Origin: an uncultured Eubacteriales bacterium
GTDB taxonomy: Bacteria > Bacillota > Clostridia > Oscillospirales > Acutalibacteraceae
Reading direction: 5' to 3'
Assembly: GCA_934615635.1 (NCBI GenBank)
Contig: CAKTTT010000158.1
Span: forward strand, 1 to 5,459
DNA length: 5,459 nucleotides
In this document: positions 1 to 5,064 of the stretch, piece by piece
How the letters are laid out: each line of letters starts with the position of its first letter
Numbering within the stretch: the first letter of the stretch is position 1
Position numbers and translations under genes: made by a program
Notes under the pieces: model-generated
The model's database searches: none
Told to the model about the DNA's origin: nothing
The model's input: the letters and a program-made list of their open reading frames with translations, nothing else

Positions 1-407
1 GTGTTGACCCCCCGCTTTTCAAAGCCCTTGAGGTTGACCATATGCAGCATCTGCTCCACGGTTTCCGCGATTTCCTTATTGGATTTCTTCTGTACCCGCA
101 GGCCAAAGGCTACGTTCTCGTACACGTTCATGTGCGGGAAGAGCGCGTAACGCTGAAAAATGGTGTTGACCCGTCGCTTGTAGGCCGGCAGGTCGTTGAT
201 CCGGGTACCGTCAAAAAAGACATCGCCGCTGTCCGGCGTGACGAAGCCGCCGATGATCCGCAGCGTTGTGGTCTTCCCGCAGCCGGATGGCCCCAGCAGC
301 GTCACAAACTCTCCGTCTCGGATGCTCAGGTTCAGATGATCCAGAACCTGTTCCCCGTCGAACGATACAACGATGTCTTTAAGCGTAATGATTTCCTTCA
401 TTGCCAT
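1..407 (-). CDS. potA: Spermidine/putrescine ABC transporter ATP-binding protein PotA (N-terminal part, runs off the window)
   Basis: This is the ATP-hydrolysing subunit of a polyamine importer; it would act on the cytoplasmic face of the membrane with PotB, PotC and PotD. The frame gives 135 residues before the window edge. Seen in the sequence: an aromatic A-loop residue F16, the Walker A motif GPSGCGKT at residues 39-46, and the Q-loop stretch NTIFQRYALFPHMNVYENVA at residues 81-100 with Q85. That stretch is typical of PotA within the sugar/polyamine ATPase family. The signature motif, Walker B and the C-terminal regulatory domain lie outside the window. The start is ambiguous. ATG at 407 sits only 4 bases after the purine run AAAGGGGG, and ATG at 401 sits 10 bases after it. 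The frame also stays open upstream to an ATG at 596 that is better placed relative to the promoter. The PotA family assignment is firm; the exact N-terminus is not. Confidence 0.93.
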   Translation of the reverse strand, partial: MAMKEIITLKDIVVSFDGEQVLDHLNLSIRDGEFVTLLGPSGCGKTTTLRIIGGFVTPDSGDVFFDGTRINDLPAYKRRVNTIFQRYALFPHMNVYENVAFGLRVQKKSNKEIAETVEQMLHMVNLKGFEKRGVN

Positions 408-596
408 GCATCCCCCTTTGCGGTCATAGAGTTTCGCGCGCACAAAGCGGCCGCAGCCGCCAGCGCCGAGCGGAACCGCAGCTTCCTTGAAGACGCCCTC
501 CGCAAAGGGTTTTTCACAATCAGGGCAGACCAGAATTTGTTTCGGCTGTTGACTGCGGCGTCCCGTAGAAGCTGCTGAATATTTACCCAGATGCAT
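408..596 (-). other. Open in-frame 63-codon stretch upstream of potA: possible Cys-containing N-terminal extension of PotA
   Basis: From an ATG at 596 the frame reads 63 codons without a stop directly into the potA start at 407. A GAGG at 605-602 lies 5 bases before this ATG, and the promoter at 669-641 predicts a transcript start near 634, which gives a normal leader of about 38 bases. The predicted peptide has CPDC at residues 24-27, then C48 and C63, which is loosely reminiscent of a metal-binding ribbon. I do not recognise it as a known domain, and canonical PotA proteins lack such an extension. Against it, another frame on the same strand is also open across this region, so an open frame is weak evidence here, and a second purine-rich ribosome binding site sits just before 407. 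It could instead be a long untranslated leader or an upstream peptide. Codons 49-53 region (460-447) can also form a 5-bp GCGGC/GCCGC hairpin. Confidence 0.35.
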
Positions 597-640
597 ATCC
601 GCCTCAAGCGAATAGACCGGCCATACAGCCAGCTTATAAC

Positions 641-669
641 ACTATAGAAGGAAATAAGGAAAATGTCAA
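641..669 (-). promoter_or_regulatory. Sigma-A type promoter for potA
   Basis: On the minus strand a perfect TTGACA (669-664) is followed by exactly 17 bases and then TATAGT (646-641), one mismatch from the consensus -10. Transcription would start near 634 and run into potA. It lies downstream of the fprA terminator, so potA should be an independent unit. This is the best promoter in the window. Confidence 0.78.
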
Positions 670-728
670 GATAGTTTCTTGTTTTTTCGATTTTTTTGCA
701 GTTTAACCGTATTTTCCCGATTTTAGTC

Positions 729-788
729 CTCGAAATGCTCGAAAATTCTCCGTTTTGCTCTGTTTTCCTTCCATTCGATTTCTCGAAA
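729..788. repeat. Three CTCGAAA heptamers in the AT-rich spacer upstream of the potA promoter
   Basis: CTCGAAA occurs at 729-735, 738-744 and 782-788 on the plus strand. The first two are one 9-base step apart, about 60-75 bases upstream of the potA -35 box. The surrounding stretch 670-800 is AT-rich, has T-runs near 681-697, and contains no gene I can support. The heptamers may be a tandem binding site, or chance similarity in a low-complexity spacer. Confidence 0.2.
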
Positions 789-828
789 AAGCGAAATAAA
801 TACCCGGGCGGAACCCTCCGCCCGGGTA
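786..828 (-). terminator. Intrinsic terminator of fprA
   Basis: A perfect 12-bp inverted repeat (801-812 with 817-828, core CCCGGGCGG) encloses a 4-base loop. Read on the minus strand it is followed by TTTATTT (800-794) and, after a short break, TTTTT (790-786). No T-run follows on the plus strand, so it acts on minus-strand transcripts. It starts 20 bases after the fprA stop codon and separates fprA from potA. Confidence 0.92.
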
Positions 829-848
829 TGAAAAGGAACCTGAGGGAC

Positions 849-2039
849 TCAGCGGAATTTTTCCGCCAGTGTCCGCCCGTAATCCCGCAGCTCCTCCAAT
901 ACAGCGCCGTCCGGCCCCCACTGGATCCGCCTGCCATCGTCCACCAGCTCGAACCCGGCTTTCACCAGTTCCTCGTTTATCAGCTTGACCGATTCGCCGC
1001 TCCAGCCGTAACTGCCGAAGGCAGCCGCCTTTTTCTTCTTAAACTTGGCCCCCCGCATCAGCTCCAGAATCCCGGCCACCGAATAGAGATACCCGTTGTT
1101 TACCGTCGGGGAACCCATCACCACCGCCTTGGAGCGGAAAACCTCCGTGATGATGTCGGTTTTATCGATTTTGGAAGAATTCAGCAGCTTCACCGTCACG
1201 TCCGGCGCCGCTTCCCGGATCCCCTCGCCGATGGCTTCCGCCATCCGCCTGGTGGCGTTCCACATGGTGTCGTAAACCAGCACGATCTGGTTTTCCTGAT
1301 AAGCGTCCGCCCACTCCAGATATTTTTCCACAATCTGCTCTGGATGATCGCGCCAGATCAGGCCGTGGCTGGGGCAGATCATGCGAATCGGCAGGTTCAT
1401 CCCCAGAATCTCTTTCACCTTGCGGGTCACCATGGGGCTGAAAGGGTTGAGGATGTTGGCGTAATACTTGGTCGCCTCCGCCATCAGTTCCGAGGAATCC
1501 ACCGTATCGTTGTAAAGGGATTCCGAAGCGAAATGCTGACCGAAGCCGTCTGTGCTGAACAGGACGTTCTCCCCGTCCATATAGGTGAACATGGTATCCG
1601 GCCAATGGAGCATGGACGCCTCGATAAAGGTCAGGGTACAGCTTCCCGTGGAAAGGGTATCCCCCGTCTTGACCGGCACAAAATTCCACTTTTCATGATA
1701 CTGCCCGGTTAAGGATTTGATCCCATTGGCCGTGCAGTAAATCGGCACGTCGGGAATTTCCCGCATCAACGCCGGCAAAGCGCCGCTGTGATCCACCTCG
1801 CCGTGATTGATCACAACGGCATCGATGTCCTTTAAATCGATTTCCTTTTTCAGATTCTCCACGAATTCCTTGGCATAAGGCAACCAGACCGTGTCGATGA
1901 GAATATTCTTCTTGTCTCTGATCAAGTAGGCGTTGTAGGAAGAGCCGTGATGGGTGGAAAATTCATCGCCGTGGAACTTTTTCAGTTCCCAGTCCACCTT
2001 GCCCACCCAGGTGATTTTATCCGTCATTTGTTTTCCCAT
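849..2039 (-). CDS. fprA: Flavodiiron protein, FprA family (A-type flavoprotein; O2/NO reductase)
   Basis: This cytoplasmic enzyme reduces O2 to water, or NO to N2O, with electrons usually from rubredoxin or F420H2; in anaerobes it protects oxygen-labile enzymes. It has 396 residues, the usual length for the minimal two-domain class. Residues 1 to about 245 form the metallo-beta-lactamase-like domain with a complete diiron ligand set: H79, E81 and D83 (with H84) in NHGEVDHSG, then H145 (LHWPD), D164 (STDGFGQH) and H225 (PSHGLIW). Residues from about 250 form the flavodoxin-like domain: FMN phosphate loop YDTMWNAT at 256-263, GSPTVNNG at 309-316 and AFGSYGWSG at 340-348. No rubredoxin or NADH-oxidoreductase domain is fused. 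The start at 2039 follows GAGAGG (2055-2050) by 10 bases; Met5 is a less likely alternative. It follows the hydrogenase gene with a 190-base gap containing its own probable promoter, and ends at a strong terminator. Confidence 0.96.
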   Translation of the reverse strand: MGKQMTDKITWVGKVDWELKKFHGDEFSTHHGSSYNAYLIRDKKNILIDTVWLPYAKEFVENLKKEIDLKDIDAVVINHGEVDHSGALPALMREIPDVPIYCTANGIKSLTGQYHEKWNFVPVKTGDTLSTGSCTLTFIEASMLHWPDTMFTYMDGENVLFSTDGFGQHFASESLYNDTVDSSELMAEATKYYANILNPFSPMVTRKVKEILGMNLPIRMICPSHGLIWRDHPEQIVEKYLEWADAYQENQIVLVYDTMWNATRRMAEAIGEGIREAAPDVTVKLLNSSKIDKTDIITEVFRSKAVVMGSPTVNNGYLYSVAGILELMRGAKFKKKKAAAFGSYGWSGESVKLINEELVKAGFELVDDGRRIQWGPDGAVLEELRDYGRTLAEKFR

Positions 2040-2097
2040 GGCTTTTCATCCTCTCGTTTTTCCTTCCCGACTGTTAACCGACTTTCATTCAGCTAAT

Positions 2098-2106
2098 AGT
2101 ATATCA
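2098..2106 (-). promoter_or_regulatory. fprA: Extended -10 promoter for fprA
   Basis: On the minus strand TGA directly precedes TATACT (2103-2098), an extended -10 element of the TGnTATAAT type. No good -35 hexamer is visible at 17-18 bases, as is common for extended -10 promoters, especially activated ones. Transcription would start near 2091, giving a leader of about 52 bases before the fprA ATG. Confidence 0.55.
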
Positions 2107-2107
2107 C

Positions 2108-2135
2108 AAAACGGCGGAATAATTATGGCCGTTTT
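2108..2135. terminator. AT-flanked hairpin between the hydrogenase gene and fprA (weak, possibly bidirectional terminator)
   Basis: AAAACGGC (2108-2115) pairs perfectly with GCCGTTTT (2128-2135) around a 12-base AT-rich loop. On the minus strand only four T residues follow the GC core, so it would be a weak terminator for the hydrogenase operon, about 95 bases after its stop. The seven-T run is on the plus strand, where I see no gene. The hairpin sits immediately upstream of the fprA -10, so it may instead be part of promoter control. The loop region (2114-2128) partly resembles a PerR box. Confidence 0.3.
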
Positions 2136-2142
2136 TTTAATT

Positions 2143-2159
2143 TATACCGATTCGGTATA
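2143..2159. promoter_or_regulatory. Perfect 17-base palindrome upstream of fprA, candidate operator
   Basis: TATACCGA and TCGGTATA form 8-bp arms around a single T. The centre lies about 50 bases upstream of the fprA -10, where an activator would often bind. No U-run follows on the minus strand, so a terminator is unlikely. The form suits a homodimeric regulator; I cannot name it from sequence alone. Confidence 0.5.
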
Positions 2160-2229
2160 CTTTCCTCAAGAGAAGCGACCGCTTTCCTCGATCGCCCGGT
2201 CTCCAGGGATAAAACACCCCCGCCGCCCT

Positions 2230-3684
2230 TCATCCATGCCGGTGAACGTCGGCGGCCTGCGCGCCCTTTTCGCGTACGTTGGCGGAAATATTGTCCGCCC
2301 CTTTCAGACGAGTCTCAAAGACCTTCCGGGATTTCTGCAGCTCGTTAAGATTGGCGGGCCCGCCCATACAGCCGCCGTTGCAGAACATCCCCTCAATGAA
2401 GTCCTCTCCTAGCCTTCCGGCCTTAAGCAGCATCATGGCCTTGCGGCATTCCTCCGCGCCGTTGCAGGGCAGCGCCGTAGCGGCGGGCTTGCTCTGTTCC
2501 TCCAGCACCCGGTTGACGGCTGCGGTCACGCCGCCCGACAAGGCAAACCCCTTGCCATAGCGGGTTGCCGCCTCCTCCCCCGCCGCATCGATACCAGAAG
2601 GAACGCCGGCGGCGCAGAGCATGGCATACAGCTCCTCAAAGGTTAAAACATAGTTCAGCTCGTCGATATAATGAGCCATCGCCTCATTCTTTTTGGCGAT
2701 GCAGGGGCCGATGAATACCGTCACCACATCCGGATTCTGGCTGCGGATATACCGCTCCGCCGCGATCATGGGAGAAACCGTGGTGGAGACGAAGGGCAGC
2801 ATCCCCGGAAAATGCTTGCGGACCATATTGACGAAAGCAGGGCAGCAGGAGGAGGTCATCTTCTCCCCCTTTTCCTTACGCTCCGTCAATTCGGCCGCCT
2901 CATGATAAGCCACGATATCGGCGCCCAGCGCCACCTCGTACACATCCGCAAAGCCCAACTGCCGGATAGCCTCCTTGATCTGCGGAATGGTGTCGCTGCC
3001 GAACTGCCCCTCGATAGCGGGAGCGATCAGGGCCACCACCTCCTTTTTGCCGTCCTTCAGCGCCTCGATGACGTTGGTCATCATGGACACATCGGAAATG
3101 GCGCCGAAGGGACAGCCCGCCACGCAGGCGCCGCAGTTGACGCACTTGGCGGGATCGATGGTCGCGATATCGTTCTCATCCATATTGATGGCCTTGACCG
3201 GGCAGCTCTTTTTACAAGGCCGTTCGATCTCCACAATCGCATTGTAAGGGCAGGCGGCGACGCATTTACCGCACTTCCGGCATTTTTCCTGATCGATCAC
3301 CGCGCCCCGGGGGGTGGTGGTGATGGCGCCGAAAGGGCAGGCCTTGGCGCATTTCTTCGCCAGGCAGCTCTGGCAGTTCTGGGTCACGGTGATCTTCGTG
3401 ATGGGACAGCCTTCGCAGGCGCAGGGAATCACATGCACCACCTGAGAGGGATCGGAATCGGTGTACAGCACATCCATCGGCAGCTTACCCATGGCCATAC
3501 GCACCCGCTGGCGGATGATCTCCCGCTCCCGGTAGACGCAGCAGCGAAAGTTGGGCTTAATGCCCTTGATGATTTCATAAGGGATCTTATCGTACGCCTC
3601 GTGCAGATCCCCCTGAAAGGCGTGACGCGCCGTAGCGCACAGCACCTCGTGTTTAATCTGTACGATGTCGGTGATTTCCTGCAT
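2230..3684 (-). CDS. Monomeric [FeFe] hydrogenase, group B type
   Basis: This 484-residue enzyme interconverts protons and H2, probably with ferredoxin, in the cytoplasm. FeS motifs come first: C104-x2-C107-x4-C112-x3-C116, C135-x2-C138-x2-C141-x3-C145P, C157-x3-C161P, and C181-x2-C184-x2-C187-x3-C191P, preceded by C88, C90 and C93. The H-cluster domain follows (about 215-445) with all three signatures: SCCPAF at 279-284 (C280 as proton relay, C281 as ligand), GPCIAKKNE at 326-334 (C328, K331, E334) and EGMFCNGGCMGG at 431-442 (C435, C439). GPC instead of MPC, PAF instead of PGW, and the domain order point to group B rather than group A. The frame is open further upstream, but that part overlaps the phosphatase gene, so I chose ATG 3684, preceded by AAGG at 9 bases. 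The phosphatase ends 59 bases upstream, consistent with cotranscription. No HydE/F/G maturase gene is in the window. Confidence 0.95.
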   Translation of the reverse strand: MQEITDIVQIKHEVLCATARHAFQGDLHEAYDKIPYEIIKGIKPNFRCCVYREREIIRQRVRMAMGKLPMDVLYTDSDPSQVVHVIPCACEGCPITKITVTQNCQSCLAKKCAKACPFGAITTTPRGAVIDQEKCRKCGKCVAACPYNAIVEIERPCKKSCPVKAINMDENDIATIDPAKCVNCGACVAGCPFGAISDVSMMTNVIEALKDGKKEVVALIAPAIEGQFGSDTIPQIKEAIRQLGFADVYEVALGADIVAYHEAAELTERKEKGEKMTSSCCPAFVNMVRKHFPGMLPFVSTTVSPMIAAERYIRSQNPDVVTVFIGPCIAKKNEAMAHYIDELNYVLTFEELYAMLCAAGVPSGIDAAGEEAATRYGKGFALSGGVTAAVNRVLEEQSKPAATALPCNGAEECRKAMMLLKAGRLGEDFIEGMFCNGGCMGGPANLNELQKSRKVFETRLKGADNISANVREKGAQAADVHRHG

Positions 3685-3743
3685 AGAACCGGACCTTGCC
3701 TTTCCCCGCCGTGGGCTTTCCTCAGCGGTCTGTTGATATATAA

Positions 3744-4919
3744 TCAGTAATAACGAATTTTCACAACTTTTCCCGCTCCCCGCAGGGTCTGCGCCAGCTC
3801 CTCCAGCAGACGGATCTTGATGCTCAGATCCACCGGCAGGTTGGGGTTCTGATGGGCGGGATTGATGGCTTTGCCGATGAACATATACAGGTGGGTGCAA
3901 TGTTCCAGCAAGACCTTGGCGATCATGGCCGCGCCGTTATGCTCATCCAGCAGCCGGATCGTTTCTATATCCGCGGGATTATCCAGGAACCGCTTCACCA
4001 GCGCGTTGGTCTGGCGAATGGTCAGGACGCCCTCCGTCACAAGATCGATGCCCTTGATATGGGCAATGGGCGGCAGATCGCCGTCATAGCTCAACTCGGT
4101 GACCACCTCCCGGCCGAGGACGCGGCCCACCAGATTGCTGCTGCTTCCGCCACAGACGATCTTGAGACCCTCCTCGGACATAAAGTCCACCACCACCCGC
4201 TCGTCGTCCTGCTTCAACCGGGGCGGGCCGGAAAAAAGGCTCACCACTTGCCGGGGAACGGCCTTGATCGTGGCCACCGTGGTGTCATCCCCCGGCTGGC
4301 GCATATATAGGTCGTTGCAGGCCTCGATCAACGCGGCGGTCATGCGGGCGCTGGTGTTCTCATCCTCGCAGTTATCCTGAATAAAGTCGCAGACGCTTTC
4401 CCAGTTCCAGCCCAGATTCAGCACCGCGCCGATCCCTGCGTACATCACCCCGTCGCTGATCAGCGTCAGCATATCCCCGCATTCCAGGTCGAAGGAAGCT
4501 TCCTTAATGGTTTTGCCGCCCACCACCCGCTCGGTGTAATCGATGGGATACACCACGCCGTCGTGAACGTAAATGCAGCCGGGACAATCGAATTCGGTGA
4601 GATAGGCTTTGCCGTCGTCGCTGAGCTTGAGGATGGAAAAGGTGGAATAGGCCATATGCCGCACCTTGCACACCGGGAGGGTGTGAATGATGGTGTCCAC
4701 CGTATCCTCCAGGGAGGCGCCGGACTGCATCATGGTGGCGATGATCTTGGAGGTCAGGGTGGCCAGAATGTTAGCCTTGACGCCGCTGCCCAGTCCGTCG
4801 GACAGCACCACGATCACCCCGTCGTCGGTGCGGACAACCTCCACCTTGTCGCCGCACAGCTCCTCGTTTTTCTTATTCAGGCTTTTGGACGTGACATCGT
4901 AATACAGCCGGTTGCTCAT
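3744..4919 (-). CDS. SpoIIE/PP2C-family serine/threonine phosphatase with extra C-terminal domain, hydrogenase-associated
   Basis: The 391-residue protein is predicted to remove phosphate from Ser/Thr residues of an unknown cytoplasmic partner. Residues about 15-220 form the SpoIIE/PP2C domain with the metal-binding acidic residues in place: D24, D41-G42 in LSDGLGSG, D156-G157 in LISDGV and D211-D212 in PGDDTT. No membrane segment or signal peptide is visible, unlike sporulation SpoIIE. Residues about 225-391 form a separate domain with a glycine/serine-rich stretch GLKIVCGGSSSNLVGRVLGR (251-270) that I cannot assign. The start at 4919 is preceded by AGGGGG (4934-4929) at 9 bases. A TTG at 4964 in the same frame has its AGGAG directly abutting and lies inside a palindrome, so it is less likely. 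The gene sits between hydS and a catalytic hydrogenase, an arrangement known in clostridial hydrogenase clusters, which suggests a role in H2-linked signalling. Confidence 0.93.
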   Translation of the reverse strand: MSNRLYYDVTSKSLNKKNEELCGDKVEVVRTDDGVIVVLSDGLGSGVKANILATLTSKIIATMMQSGASLEDTVDTIIHTLPVCKVRHMAYSTFSILKLSDDGKAYLTEFDCPGCIYVHDGVVYPIDYTERVVGGKTIKEASFDLECGDMLTLISDGVMYAGIGAVLNLGWNWESVCDFIQDNCEDENTSARMTAALIEACNDLYMRQPGDDTTVATIKAVPRQVVSLFSGPPRLKQDDERVVVDFMSEEGLKIVCGGSSSNLVGRVLGREVVTELSYDGDLPPIAHIKGIDLVTEGVLTIRQTNALVKRFLDNPADIETIRLLDEHNGAAMIAKVLLEHCTHLYMFIGKAINPAHQNPNLPVDLSIKIRLLEELAQTLRGAGKVVKIRYY

Positions 4920-4927
4920 TGTCGTTT

Positions 4928-4947
4928 TCCCCCTATCGGCGTGGGGA
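4928..4947 (-). promoter_or_regulatory. Possible helix masking the phosphatase ribosome binding site
   Basis: On the minus strand UCCCC (4947-4943) can pair with GGGGA (4932-4928) across a 10-base loop, covering most of the AGGGGG ribosome binding site of the phosphatase gene. Only five pairs are involved, so it may be fortuitous. Its place directly after two other predicted helices suggests translational control. Confidence 0.35.
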
Positions 4948-4964
4948 TTGGCACATTGTGCCAA
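4948..4964. promoter_or_regulatory. Perfect 17-base palindrome in the hydS-phosphatase leader
   Basis: TTGGCACA and TGTGCCAA form 8-bp arms around a single T, 28 bases before the phosphatase start. As RNA this is too tight to close with a one-base loop, so at most a shorter stem forms. As DNA it suits a dimeric regulator. It resembles half of a sigma-54 element (TTGGCAC), but the spacing to a GC-type -12 element is wrong. Confidence 0.45.
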
Positions 4965-4969
4965 CTCCT

Positions 4970-5038
4970 GGAAAAGGCCTATGCGCCATCAGGCAACACC
5001 CGTTTTGGTACGGTTTCGGCACAAAGCCGGCCTTTTCC
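4970..5038 (-). ncRNA. Candidate structured leader RNA (four-way junction) between hydS and the phosphatase gene
   Basis: On the minus strand a perfect 10-bp closing stem (5038-5029 with 4979-4970) encloses 49 bases that fold into three consecutive hairpins. H1 is 5028-5026 with 5020-5018, loop UUUGU. H2 is 5013-5010 with 5003-5000, loop ACCAAA. H3 is 4999-4997 plus 4995-4992 with 4987-4981, loop UGAU and one bulged U. Only GAAA (5017-5014) and A4980 remain unpaired between helices. Two pairs are G-U in the sense strand and would be A-C mismatches in the antisense strand, so the sense RNA is the better fold. I do not recognise a known riboswitch family. H1 and H2 are short (3-4 bp), so the stem is certain but the full fold is a hypothesis. 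It could also act as a processing or partial termination element. Confidence 0.4.
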
Positions 5039-5064
5039 GCTCCATTGCCCTAGCTTTGACAGAC

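Noticed and set aside
42..578. Plus-strand open frame antisense to potA and its leader
   Set aside because: It is antisense to the conserved Walker A and Q-loop of PotA and shows no domain of its own.
667..697. Plus-strand intrinsic terminator (CAAGA/TCTTG stem followed by T-runs)
   Set aside because: The stem is only 5 AT-rich pairs, no plus-strand gene precedes it, and it overlaps the potA -35 box.
398..937. Minus-strand open frame spanning the potA leader, terminator and the end of fprA
   Set aside because: It crosses a strong terminator and a promoter, overlaps fprA out of frame, and has no recognisable features.
696..1712. Long plus-strand open frame antisense to fprA
   Set aside because: Its product has no recognisable domain and is rich in His/Arg/Pro, as expected for the complement of a GC-rich gene; fprA on the other strand has a full active site.
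2671..3750. Long plus-strand open frame antisense to the hydrogenase gene
   Set aside because: It is the shadow of a strongly coding minus-strand gene, with His/Gly/Asp-rich composition and no motif.
3685..3900. In-frame upstream extension of the hydrogenase reading frame by 72 codons
   Set aside because: It overlaps the phosphatase gene in another frame, is low-complexity and rich in Pro/Ser/Gly, and hydrogenase-like sequence with a spaced ribosome binding site begins at 3684.
4920..4964. Upstream TTG start giving the phosphatase 15 more residues
   Set aside because: AGGAG abuts the TTG with no spacing, the stretch lies in a palindrome and a likely regulatory leader, and ATG 4919 has a well-placed AGGGGG.
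4948..4964. Sigma-54 promoter (TTGGCAC)
   Set aside because: The GC of a -12 element does not occur at the required spacing on either strand.
4970..5038. tRNA or integron attC site
   Set aside because: The closing stem is 10 bp, there is no GTTCGA-type T-loop or anticodon arm of normal size, and no integrase or cassette genes are near.
4990..5053. Short peptide frame ATG 5053 to TGA, overlapping at TGATG with a second short frame
   Set aside because: The ATG lies only 2 bases after its AGGG and the peptide is 18 residues with no leader-like run of one amino acid; the bases are better explained by the RNA fold.
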